A stretch of DNA of 31,370 bases from the NCBI GenBank assembly GCA_045106295.1, contig JBGCEI010000148.1, positions 1-31,370 of the forward strand. The letters run 5' to 3'. Shown one piece after another: positions 16,050 to 24,543 of the stretch. Each line of letters opens with the position of its first letter. Position 1 is the first letter of the stretch. Source of the DNA: WTJX01 sp045106295. GTDB lineage: Bacteria > Bacteroidota > Bacteroidia > Cytophagales > JAAEPT01. The notes below the pieces were generated by a model, which was not told where the DNA came from, ran no database searches, and saw nothing but the letters and a program-made list of their open reading frames with translations. Made by a program: the position numbers and the translations under genes.

Positions 16050-19000
16050 GAATTGCCTCCTTTTCTTCTTTTGCGTTTTTCTCTTCTTCTAAAGCTTTCA
16101 GCTTTCTTTCTAATAATACTCGTTTGTAGTCTACAGGCATTACTTTAACAAACTTTTGTAATTCCTCACTCCAGTTTGTTAAGATATTCCTAGCTACTGT
16201 ACTGTCTGTGTATTTTAAGTGTTTTTCAATAGTTGATTTTAAGTTTGCACTTTCTTCTTGATCTATCGGATCAAAATCAACCATCTCTTTGTTACACTTA
16301 TCCATGAAGGTGTTGTTCTTATCATAAATGTAAGCTGTACCACCACTCATTCCAGCAGCAAAGTTTCTACCAGTTTCACCTAATACAACTACTTGGCCAC
16401 CAGTCATGTATTCACATCCGTGATCTCCGATTCCTTCTACTACTGTTTTAACTCCTGAGTTTCTTACACAGAAACGTTCTCCAGCTAATCCATTAATGTA
16501 AGCCGTGCCACTAGTAGCTCCGTAGAATGCTACATTACCTACAATCATATTTTCATTCGCTACATATGGAGAACCAGCATGTGGTTGTAAAACTAACTTA
16601 CCACCAGAAAGACCTTTTCCGAAGTAATCGTTTGCTTCACCTTCTAGTTTTAACGTAACTCCTTTTGCCATAAAAGCACCGAAACTCTGTCCAGCAGAAC
16701 CTTTTATGTTGTATGTAATCGTATCGTCAGGAAGACCTTCACCTTCATACTTCTTAGAGATTTCATTGGATAAGATAGTTCCCACAGAACGGTTTGTATT
16801 GACTACCTTAAATGAACCTTGGACAGGAACTTTACTCCCTAGTGCAGGTTTAGCCGCCTCTATTAATTTCCAGTCTAATTGCTCATCGATTCCATGATCT
16901 TGTGATTCGCTATTGAAAATACCGACATCTTTTCCTACTTCTTCTTTGTACAAGATTTTACTTAAATCTAAATCTTTGTACTTCCAGTGATCGATATTTT
17001 CTCTCTTTTTCAATAGTTGAGACTGACCTACCATTTCGTTTATCGATCTGAAACCAAGTTCAGCCATAATCTCACGTAAATCCTCTACTAAGAAGTGGAA
17101 GAAGTTAACTACGTGGTCAGCATTACCTGTAAATCGTTTTCTTAACTCCTTGTTTTGAGTAGCTACTCCAACCGGACATGTATTTAGATGACATTTTCTC
17201 ATCATAATACAACCTTCTACTACTAAAGCAGCCGTTGCAACACCCCATTCTTCCGCTCCAAGTAATGTAGCAATAGCTAAATCTCTACCTGTTTTCATCT
17301 GCCCATCAGCCTGAAGTACCATTCTACTTCTTAGTTTGTTCCTTACCAGCGTTTGATGTGCTTCCGAAAGACCAAGCTCCCAAGGTAAACCAGCATGTCT
17401 AATAGAACTAATAGGAGAAGCTCCTGTTCCACCATCGTGACCAGCAATTAATACCACATCAGCATGTGCTTTTACCACACCAGATGCAATAGTACCCACA
17501 CCTGCTTCAGAAACCAGTTTTACATTAATTCTAGCCTCTCTATTTGCATTCTTCAAATCAAAAATTAGCTGAGCTAAATCTTCAATAGAATAAATATCAT
17601 GGTGAGGAGGAGGGGAGATTAATCCTACTCCAGGAGTAGAATGTCTTGTCCTACCAATCCAATCATCTACCTTATGTCCAGGAAGTTGCCCACCTTCACC
17701 AGGCTTAGCTCCCTGAGCCATTTTAATTTGTAATTCGTCCGCATTCGATAAATAGTAACTCGTTACGCCAAATCGCCCAGAAGCCACTTGTTTAATAGCA
17801 GATCGTTCCCAATCACCATTCTCTTTCTTTTTAAATCGTGCAGGGTCTTCGCCACCTTCACCACTGTTACTCTTAGCACCAATTCTATTCATGGCAATAG
17901 CCAAGGTAGAGTGCGCTTCATGAGAAATAGACCCGAAAGACATTGCTCCCGTAGCAAAACGTTTTAAGATATTCTCAGCAGGTTCCACTTCATTTAAAGG
18001 AATAGGATTTCCTTTCTTAAAGTCTAATAACCCTCTTAGTGTAGCTGCTCTTTTTGTCTGATCATTGATCACACGAGCATACTTCTTATATTGTTGGAAG
18101 TTATTCGTTTTAGTAGACTGTTGTAATAAGTGAATACTTTCAGGATTGAATAGGTGATATTCTCCTCTTCTTTTCCACTGGTACACACCACCTACTTCCA
18201 GACGGTTGTTCTTGTTGTTCGCACTAGGAAATGCCAACTCATGTTTCGTTAATGCTTCTTTTGCTATTCCATCGAATGTTAAACCACCGACACGAGATGC
18301 TGTACCTGCAAAACATTTATGTACTACTTCATCACTAAGACCTAAGACCTCAAAGATTTGAGCTCCGTGGTATGACTGAATAGTAGAAATTCCCATTTTA
18401 GAGAATATCTTCAATAACCCAGCACTTACACCTTTAATAAAGTTAGCTCTCAGCTCCTCGTAAGAATGTCCATCTTCGATTAGCTTCGTTTTCATTAAGC
18501 CTTTGATCGATTCAAATGCTAAATATGGATTCACTCCGTGTGCACCGTACCCAATCAATGTAGCTACATGATGAGTTTCTCTGATGTCACCACTTTCTAC
18601 TACAATACTTGTGTACCCACGTAAGCCTTCATTTATCAATGCATGGTGTACAGCACCAGTTGCTAATAAAGCAGGAATAGGAGCGTTTTTACTATCTACA
18701 CCTCTATCAGAAAGTAATAAAATGGTGAAACCATCTTTACTCGCCTGAATAGCTTCTTTTCTTAAATTGTCAACGGCTTTTTCTAAGTCACCGTCATTCC
18801 CTTTAGAAGGGAAAAGTATGTCTAGTGTTTTAGTCTTGAAAGCACCTTCGTTTAGGTTTTTAATCTTCGCTAACTCATCATTACTAATGATAGGCGTATC
18901 CAAATGTATCTTTTGGCAATGCTCTTCGCCTACCTTTAATAAGTTTTGAGATGACCCTAAGTTCGTGTACAACGACATTACCATCTTCTCACGTATTGGA

Positions 19001-20598
19001 TCGATAGGAGGATTAGTTACCTGAGCAAATAATTGCTTAAAGTAATGTGAGATGTGTTGTGCATGGTCAGACAAGATAGGAAGAGGAGAATCTATTCCCA
19101 TAGAACCTAAAGGCTCTTTCCCTTGCTCAGAAAGTTGAGCAATCACTACTTTTAAATCTTCCGAAGAATAGCCAAAAGCTTGTTGTCTATTTAGTAATGT
19201 CTCTTCGTCTAAGTCTTTAACCTCTTTTTCCTCTGGGAAGCTTGCTAATTTTCTTACACCATTAATCAACCACTCTTTGTAGGGTTCACTGTTGCAGATA
19301 TCATCTTTTAACTCGTCATCACTAATGATCTTTCCAGCCTCTAAATCAGCTACAAATATTTTACCTGGTTGCAAACGACCTCTTTTTACTACCTCTTCAG
19401 GGTTTGTTTCCAATACACCTGCTTCAGAAGCCATAATGATCTTATCGTCTTTTGTAATTAAATAACGAGAAGGTCTTAATCCATTTCTATCTAAAGTAGC
19501 ACCTACTATTTTTCCATCTGTAAACGAAATAGACGCAGGTCCATCCCATGGCTCCATAATGTGAGAGAAATACTCATAGAATGCTCTTTTGTGCGATTCC
19601 ATATCAGGGTTACTCTGCCAAGCCTCAGGAATTAGCATCATCATAACTTGTGGTAAAGAATAGCCACTCATTACCAATAACTCTACAGCATTATCCAGGT
19701 TCGCAGAATCTGACTGGCTGTGATCACAGATAGGCATAATCATATCTAACTCCTCTTTCGAGAATTTGTCTGTAGACATAATAGCCTCTCTTGTCTTCAT
19801 CCAGTTTACATTTCCTCTCACGGTGTTTATTTCACCATTGTGAGCAATGTACCTGAACGGCTGAGCCAATTTCCACTTAGGGAATGTGTTCGTAGAGAAT
19901 CGTGAGTGTACTACTGCTAAGGCAGAAGTAACACGCTCATCCTGAAGATCAGGATAATAAGGTCTTACTTGGTATGTCGTTAATTGTCCTTTGTAAACAA
20001 TCGTTTTGTACGAGCAAGTAGTAAAGTAAAAGTCATCCTCCGTACCCTCTATGTTTTGATGTACTTGATGAGACGTGTAGTTTCTAAAAACGTACAGTTT
20101 TCTTTCAAATGCTTCAGCATCCATTCCACTAGGGCGTTGGATAAATAACTGAGCAATAGTTGGCTCCGTAGATTGCGTTGTTTTTCCAATATCAGCAGCT
20201 TTTCCATCTACTGGCATAGGTCTGTAACCTAAAGAAGGTAAACCTAACTTAGTTAAAGCGTTTTCTATTTCTTGTTCAGCAGCTTTTTTCTTTTTGGCAT
20301 CTTTTGGGAAGAATACAAAAGCAACACCATACTCATCGAATGCGGGTAGTGTAATGTTTAGCTTTGCACACTCTTCTTTTAGGAAATCATGTGGTTTCTG
20401 AATCAGAATACCTGCACCATCTCCAGAATTGCTCTCACATCCACAAGCACCCCGATGCTCCATTTTTGTAAGCATAGTTAAGGCGTCTTCTATGATGTCA
20501 TGAGACTTAGCATTCTTTAGACTTGCTATGAATCCAATACCACATGCATCATGTTCGAATTGAGGATCGTAAAGACCTTTGTTGCTGTTTGATACCAT
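16042..20598 (-). CDS. gltB: glutamate synthase large subunit GltB
   Basis: This 1518-residue subunit hydrolyses glutamine and transfers the ammonia to 2-oxoglutarate, giving two glutamates. The class II amidotransferase domain opens after a short propeptide with C19 (HDACGIGF), which becomes the catalytic N-terminus after processing. The central and FMN-binding synthase domains follow (GEGGEDPARF, GAKPGEGGQLPG, GHDGGTGASPISS). The 3Fe-4S ligands are C1130, C1136 and C1141 (CIMMRKCHLNTC). The C-terminal beta-helix GXGXG domain (SGGKLVLQPHAGS, GERFCVRNSG, MSGGTAYIYD) is intact. It heads the gltBD operon with its own promoter about 100 bp upstream. Confidence 0.98.
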   Translation of the reverse strand: MVSNSNKGLYDPQFEHDACGIGFIASLKNAKSHDIIEDALTMLTKMEHRGACGCESNSGDGAGILIQKPHDFLKEECAKLNITLPAFDEYGVAFVFFPKDAKKKKAAEQEIENALTKLGLPSLGYRPMPVDGKAADIGKTTQSTEPTIAQLFIQRPSGMDAEAFERKLYVFRNYTSHQVHQNIEGTEDDFYFTTCSYKTIVYKGQLTTYQVRPYYPDLQDERVTSALAVVHSRFSTNTFPKWKLAQPFRYIAHNGEINTVRGNVNWMKTREAIMSTDKFSKEELDMIMPICDHSQSDSANLDNAVELLVMSGYSLPQVMMMLIPEAWQSNPDMESHKRAFYEYFSHIMEPWDGPASISFTDGKIVGATLDRNGLRPSRYLITKDDKIIMASEAGVLETNPEEVVKRGRLQPGKIFVADLEAGKIISDDELKDDICNSEPYKEWLINGVRKLASFPEEKEVKDLDEETLLNRQQAFGYSSEDLKVVIAQLSEQGKEPLGSMGIDSPLPILSDHAQHISHYFKQLFAQVTNPPIDPIREKMVMSLYTNLGSSQNLLKVGEEHCQKIHLDTPIISNDELAKIKNLNEGAFKTKTLDILFPSKGNDGDLEKAVDNLRKEAIQASKDGFTILLLSDRGVDSKNAPIPALLATGAVHHALINEGLRGYTSIVVESGDIRETHHVATLIGYGAHGVNPYLAFESIKGLMKTKLIEDGHSYEELRANFIKGVSAGLLKIFSKMGISTIQSYHGAQIFEVLGLSDEVVHKCFAGTASRVGGLTFDGIAKEALTKHELAFPSANNKNNRLEVGGVYQWKRRGEYHLFNPESIHLLQQSTKTNNFQQYKKYARVINDQTKRAATLRGLLDFKKGNPIPLNEVEPAENILKRFATGAMSFGSISHEAHSTLAIAMNRIGAKSNSGEGGEDPARFKKKENGDWERSAIKQVASGRFGVTSYYLSNADELQIKMAQGAKPGEGGQLPGHKVDDWIGRTRHSTPGVGLISPPPHHDIYSIEDLAQLIFDLKNANREARINVKLVSEAGVGTIASGVVKAHADVVLIAGHDGGTGASPISSIRHAGLPWELGLSEAHQTLVRNKLRSRMVLQADGQMKTGRDLAIATLLGAEEWGVATAALVVEGCIMMRKCHLNTCPVGVATQNKELRKRFTGNADHVVNFFHFLVEDLREIMAELGFRSINEMVGQSQLLKKRENIDHWKYKDLDLSKILYKEEVGKDVGIFNSESQDHGIDEQLDWKLIEAAKPALGSKVPVQGSFKVVNTNRSVGTILSNEISKKYEGEGLPDDTITYNIKGSAGQSFGAFMAKGVTLKLEGEANDYFGKGLSGGKLVLQPHAGSPYVANENMIVGNVAFYGATSGTAYINGLAGERFCVRNSGVKTVVEGIGDHGCEYMTGGQVVVLGETGRNFAAGMSGGTAYIYDKNNTFMDKCNKEMVDFDPIDQEESANLKSTIEKHLKYTDSTVARNILTNWSEELQKFVKVMPVDYKRVLLERKLKALEEEKNAKEEKEAIHG

Positions 20599-20634
20599 AA
20601 ATTAAAACTACTGTTTAACGTTTTAAAACCAACG

Positions 20635-20687
20635 GAGTAAAAAGATCAAAAATGCCTTGAATAGGTCGATTAGGCCACTATTTACTC
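20635..20687 (-). promoter_or_regulatory. possible structured leader of gltBD
   Basis: Within the roughly 95-nt leader, TTTACTC/GAGTAAA pair exactly (20681-20687 with 20635-20641, 7 bp). Inside that stem AGGC and GCCT pair (20672-20675 with 20654-20657). It matches no riboswitch class I can recognise. In AT-rich DNA this pairing may be fortuitous. Confidence 0.3.
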
Positions 20688-20698
20688 GCAATAATCTG

Positions 20699-20706
20699 CA
20701 AAGGTA
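20699..20706 (-). promoter_or_regulatory. gltBD -7 box
   Basis: The minus strand reads TACCTTTG, an exact TAnnTTTG match, about 100 bp before the gltB start. A clear -33 TTG at the usual spacing is not visible. Between 20599 and 20955 (357 bp without a gene) the supported content is this box, the possible leader, the terminator at 20833-20877 and a repeat at 20916-20962. Confidence 0.55.
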
Positions 20707-20832
20707 GTGAATTGAGGCGAAAAATGGAAGTTAGAATACTCAAAATATGTGTTATGTATTTGTTAAGTACAACTGAATATTTGATACGGGCAAGATAGAG
20801 CAGATTCTATGCTTAAATTCTAATAAAAAATA

Positions 20833-20877
20833 TCATGAAGTGTTGGAGTCGCTAAAAACAACCCCGACACTTCATGA
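20833..20877 (-). terminator. terminator downstream of the outer membrane protein gene
   Basis: A 14-position stem, 20833-20846 with 20864-20877, is perfect except at 20844/20866. It has a 17-nt loop. Read on the minus strand it is followed by a U-rich tract (TATTTTTTATT), as expected for the end of the transcript of the gene at 20956-23433. Confidence 0.7.
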
Positions 20878-20915
20878 AGCGAGCTTGAATAATTAGACAC
20901 TTTCTGAAAGGCAGC

Positions 20916-20962
20916 TTTAAGTTTTAAAATCTCACAGTCTTAGAGTCCCATAATCTTAAAAC
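20916..20962. repeat. family A repeat at the 3' end of the outer membrane protein gene
   Basis: Degenerate AGTCTTA/TCTTAAAA words run into the stop codon of the adjacent gene. The 12-mer TTAAAATCTCAC (20924-20935) recurs exactly at 23569-23580, in the same orientation on the other side of that gene. Confidence 0.55.
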
Positions 20963-23433
20963 TCCTTCTTACCAAACTCACTTTCAGTAAACTTCGTTTT
21001 CTTTAGTTTTTTGTTGAATGTGTAGCTTAGGTTTAAGATTACCATATCTACTTCGTACACATAGTTAGTAGTAGTGAAGAAATCTCCTGTTCGTTCCGTA
21101 GTGATGCGTTGCTCATTAGTAGACAATAAGCCCATGTCCATATTTTGCCATTGTACCGTAGCCACTAAACGATCGTCTAAGAAAGTTTTTTTAACCGTTA
21201 GGTTAGGAGAATAGTAACGAGAATCTTCACCCTGAGCCGTATTACGAGCAGAAATATAGTTGAATGTAAATTGAATACTAGTTGTAGGGTTCAGGGTAAA
21301 AGTAGTATTGTTGTTAATAGAGTAGATCCATGAGTTATTATTAATTGGTCTATCTCTAAAGCTCCCTTTAATCTGCTGATTGAATACATTCACACCTGTA
21401 AATACCTTGATCCATTTAGCAGGTTTTACTTCAGAGCCCAGTTCAAACCCAACAGAATTCCCTACACCTACATTAGAATAAATACGATCTAAAATAGTAT
21501 CTATGATCACAGTAGTGCCTGGGTCGTAAGCGAAATCATTTACTCGGTTAATTAAGTTTTGTACATGTCTGTAATAAACCGTTCCGAAATAGGTGATTTT
21601 CTCTGTCTTTTTAGTAATTCCTAATTCTATTGCATCAATGAATTCAGGACGTAAGTTTTTGTCTCCTTGTTCAAACGTCTCGGAATGCTCCCTTTCTTTG
21701 AAAGGGTTTAGCTTGAAACTACTTGGTCGATCTACTCGTTTGCTGTACCCCAATTTAGAAGAATAACCGTTTCCTAAATCATATTTCAGATTCACAGAAG
21801 GGAATAGTTTCGCAAAATCATAGTTCAGTGTTTCATTTCCTGTGTCTACGTTTTTTAATTCCAACTCTCTGTTCATAATCTCTCCACGAAGACCAAATCC
21901 ATAGTTCCACTTTCCTTTTTCTCCAGTAAACTGTCCATAAGCAGCGTGAATATTCCGTTTTAAGTTCACAGTACTGGTGTAAGCGTCTACTACATTTCCA
22001 TCACTGAAGTAATCGAAGTCACCGTCGTGGTCTAGATTCCTGAACTGGTACCCTACTTCAAACTGACCTAAATCAGAAGGCTTCAATTTGTAGTCTAGCT
22101 GGTAACGAATACCATGTAGCGGATTGTCGTTGGTGTTGAATTCATTTTGAAGGACCTTGTTTCTGTTTATTACTCCATTAGATAATACTTCTAAATTTAA
22201 ATTGGTAGTAGGACCTCCTAAAAGCGTGTATTCGTACAAAAGTGATGAGCTAATAGCAGATTTGTTCTTGAATTTGTGAGTGTAATCGAAACTACCTAAT
22301 ACAAAATCTCCTTTTCTAGTACGATCATTTTCATTGAAGTACTGAAGAGTAGAAAGTTGAGCTCCAGTTGTGGCATTGACATCTGAGTTATTATATAAAA
22401 TATCTGCGGTACGGGTTTTGGTTCGTTTACCAGCAAAAAAACCTAGGTTGAAGTCGTTCGCGCTATTGGGTGTAAACCCAATGCTAAAACGTCCGGAGTA
22501 GTTTTCTTCATCAAAACTACGTTCTCCATCTGAGGGGAAAAGGTTAGTTACGCCATCAAAATTAGTGAAAACATCACCTTCTCGACGTCCTGTTTTGTCT
22601 TTACGGGTATAACTAGCTCCAAAAGAGAGGTTCCATTTTCCTTTTTTGTATCCTAATGTAAAGTCTGCACCGTATCGTTTGGCGTTTTCTGAATTGTCAT
22701 AGTCTTCTATGCTTGGTAAACCATACATACCGTTTACCTGGAAGAATAAACCGTCTGTTGTCCCTTTTTTGGTGACTATGTTGATGATTCCTCCTTTTCC
22801 TTCTGAGTCGAACTTAGCGAGTGGAGAAGTAATGATCTCTACATTTTCAATCGAATTAGCAGGTAATTGATTCAAAATAGTGGCCGCTTGTGTTTGAATT
22901 GGTTTCCCGTCTATTAAAACGACAAATCCACTAGTTCCCCTTACAGTGATCTCTCCTTGACCGTCTACATTTACAGAAGGCATATTACGAATGACGTCGG
23001 TTGCTGTTCCTCCTTGACTAGATTGAAAAGCCTTTGCTTCATACACCTGACGATCTACTTTGGTGATTACAGTAGATTTTTCTCCTTTGATCACTACTTC
23101 GTCTAAAAGCTTGGTGTCTTCGCCTAAAACAATTGGTTCTAATTCTAGAGAAGCATTTTTTACGTCAAAAGAAGGAGTCGTCCGTTTATCGAATCCAATG
23201 AATTCTATTTTTAGAAAATAGCTTCCAAGTGTTACGTTGTTGAATGAAAATTGTCCTTTATTGTTGGTTAAAGTACCGTTTACAAGAGAAGAGTCAGTGC
23301 TTTTATATAAGGCTACAGTAGCATAAGGGATGGGTTTCTTAGAATCATTTTCTACTACAAGTCCTTTTATAGTACTGTTTTGTGCAAAAGAGGAAAATGA
23401 TAGTAGGACTAGGAGGGAAAGGATTGTTTTCAT
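20956..23433 (-). CDS. outer membrane beta-barrel protein with CarboxypepD_reg and TonB-plug domains
   Basis: This 825-residue outer-membrane protein is related to TonB-dependent receptors. Signal peptide MKTILSLLVLLSFSSFAQ ends with the frequent Bacteroidota AQ cleavage site. A carboxypeptidase-regulatory-like beta-sandwich follows (about 22-95; IKGLVVENDSKKPIPYATVALYKS...GFDK). Then comes a plug domain (about 125-215; VIRNMPSVNVDGQGEITVRGTSGFVVLIDGKPIQ), then a barrel of alternating aromatic strands ending in Phe. This layout fits the barrel family whose members often lack known ligands. I chose the ATG at 23433, because the one six codons upstream would add residues before a complete signal peptide. 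No SusD partner is nearby, so it is not a typical Sus pair. The ligand is unknown. Confidence 0.88.
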   Translation of the reverse strand: MKTILSLLVLLSFSSFAQNSTIKGLVVENDSKKPIPYATVALYKSTDSSLVNGTLTNNKGQFSFNNVTLGSYFLKIEFIGFDKRTTPSFDVKNASLELEPIVLGEDTKLLDEVVIKGEKSTVITKVDRQVYEAKAFQSSQGGTATDVIRNMPSVNVDGQGEITVRGTSGFVVLIDGKPIQTQAATILNQLPANSIENVEIITSPLAKFDSEGKGGIINIVTKKGTTDGLFFQVNGMYGLPSIEDYDNSENAKRYGADFTLGYKKGKWNLSFGASYTRKDKTGRREGDVFTNFDGVTNLFPSDGERSFDEENYSGRFSIGFTPNSANDFNLGFFAGKRTKTRTADILYNNSDVNATTGAQLSTLQYFNENDRTRKGDFVLGSFDYTHKFKNKSAISSSLLYEYTLLGGPTTNLNLEVLSNGVINRNKVLQNEFNTNDNPLHGIRYQLDYKLKPSDLGQFEVGYQFRNLDHDGDFDYFSDGNVVDAYTSTVNLKRNIHAAYGQFTGEKGKWNYGFGLRGEIMNRELELKNVDTGNETLNYDFAKLFPSVNLKYDLGNGYSSKLGYSKRVDRPSSFKLNPFKEREHSETFEQGDKNLRPEFIDAIELGITKKTEKITYFGTVYYRHVQNLINRVNDFAYDPGTTVIIDTILDRIYSNVGVGNSVGFELGSEVKPAKWIKVFTGVNVFNQQIKGSFRDRPINNNSWIYSINNNTTFTLNPTTSIQFTFNYISARNTAQGEDSRYYSPNLTVKKTFLDDRLVATVQWQNMDMGLLSTNEQRITTERTGDFFTTTNYVYEVDMVILNLSYTFNKKLKKTKFTESEFGKKEF

Positions 23434-23487
23434 GTTTTTAAAGAGTATCAAGGTTTGAATAACTTAGTGTTTTTAGAGATAGGCATA

Positions 23488-23495
23488 CAAAAGTA
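23488..23495 (-). promoter_or_regulatory. -7 box of the outer membrane protein gene
   Basis: The minus strand reads TACTTTTG, an exact TAnnTTTG match, about 55 bp before the chosen start. The -33 element is not obvious. Confidence 0.5.
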
Positions 23496-23520
23496 CAATT
23501 AAATGGGAGATTTTTTAAGT

Positions 23521-23580
23521 TTTAGTTGTCTAAAGTCTACTACCTAATGTCTTAGAAGTCTTACGGTCTTAAAATCTCAC
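23521..23580. repeat. family A repeat between the outer membrane protein gene and menA
   Basis: About 60 bp is built from GTCTAAAG, GTCTTAGA and GTCTTA words. It shares the 14-mer TTGTCTAAAGTCTA (23526-23539) with 4524-4537 and the 12-mer TTAAAATCTCAC (23569-23580) with 20924-20935. It lies between divergent promoters. Confidence 0.65.
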
Positions 23581-23583
23581 CAA

Positions 23584-23591
23584 TATGTTTG
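23584..23591 (+). promoter_or_regulatory. -7 box for menA
   Basis: TATGTTTG matches TAnnTTTG exactly, 46 bp before the menA ATG. It directly abuts the family A repeat, whose TTA at 23561 could act as a poor -33 element. Confidence 0.45.
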
Positions 23592-23637
23592 GAGATGGGA
23601 ACATGAATGAGGACTTTTGAGCAACGAAAAATAATTG

Positions 23638-24543
23638 ATGGCAACTTTTACACATTGGCTTTCTGCTGCACGCTTACGAACCTTACCACTTGCTTTTGCA
23701 GGCATAATGATGGGCAGTTTTTTAGCCTATTATTATGGTGTGTTTCGTCTGCCTGTTTTTGTACTGGCATTACTGACGACCTTGTTTTTACAAGTGCTTT
23801 CTAACTTGGCTAATGACTATGGTGACAGTAAGAGTGGCGTAGACAGTGTGGAACGGGAAGGACCTAAGCGAGCAGTGCAACAAGGGAATATTAGTTCCAA
23901 CCAAATGAAAAAAGCGATGGTTTTGTTTACTATTCTTTCATTAGTCAGTGGTGTTGCGTTACTACTAGTTTCAGTTACAGTAAACCTTACATTTTTAGTT
24001 TTTCTATTACTTGGAATAGCTGCTATTGCTGCTGCTATTAAATATACCGTTGGAAAGAACCCATATAGTTATTCTGGTTTTGGCGATTTGTTTGTATTTC
24101 TCTTTTTCGGATTGGTTTCTGTACCTGGTGTTTTCTTTTTGCATACACAAGTATTAGAACCAGCTGTGTTTTTACCCGCTATTAGCTGCGGGTTACTGGC
24201 TGTAGGAGTTTTAAACGTCAATAATATTAGAGATATTAAATCTGATACCCTTACGGGGAAAAACTCGATTCCTGTAAGGATAGGAAGAGAAAAAGCTATT
24301 TGGTACCATGGAACTCTCTTATTAGGGGCATTGATTAGTAGTGTGTTCTTTGTCGTTTATGAAAAGCCTACTTGGAGTGATTGGTTGTTTTTAGGACCAT
24401 TTTTTTTAATAGGCTATCATTGGTGGTTGGTAAAAAAACGTATGGAAGTTGCTCAAATAGATCCTTTGCTGAAGCAATTAGCTTTGTTTACATTATTGTA
24501 TGTTGTGTTATTTGGATTAGGTATTAACTTTTTAAGCGAATGA
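23638..24543 (+). CDS. menA: 1,4-dihydroxy-2-naphthoate polyprenyltransferase MenA
   Basis: This integral membrane UbiA-family enzyme attaches the polyprenyl tail to dihydroxynaphthoate in menaquinone synthesis. The 301 residues contain about eight transmembrane helices. The two Asp-rich prenyl-diphosphate/Mg2+ motifs are present: LANDYGDSKSGVDS (about 57-70) and NVNNIRDIKSDTLTGKNSIPVRIG (about 196-219). I chose ATG 23638; the TTG just before it would only add one Met. It ends with TGA overlapping the ATG of the aldehyde dehydrogenase gene (ATGA), so the two are translationally coupled. Menaquinone is the usual respiratory quinone of Bacteroidota. Confidence 0.95.
   Translation: MATFTHWLSAARLRTLPLAFAGIMMGSFLAYYYGVFRLPVFVLALLTTLFLQVLSNLANDYGDSKSGVDSVEREGPKRAVQQGNISSNQMKKAMVLFTILSLVSGVALLLVSVTVNLTFLVFLLLGIAAIAAAIKYTVGKNPYSYSGFGDLFVFLFFGLVSVPGVFFLHTQVLEPAVFLPAISCGLLAVGVLNVNNIRDIKSDTLTGKNSIPVRIGREKAIWYHGTLLLGALISSVFFVVYEKPTWSDWLFLGPFFLIGYHWWLVKKRMEVAQIDPLLKQLALFTLLYVVLFGLGINFLSE

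Noticed and set aside
23607..23804. 65-codon frame overlapping the start of menA
   Set aside because: It is out of frame with the clear MenA protein and has no recognisable features.
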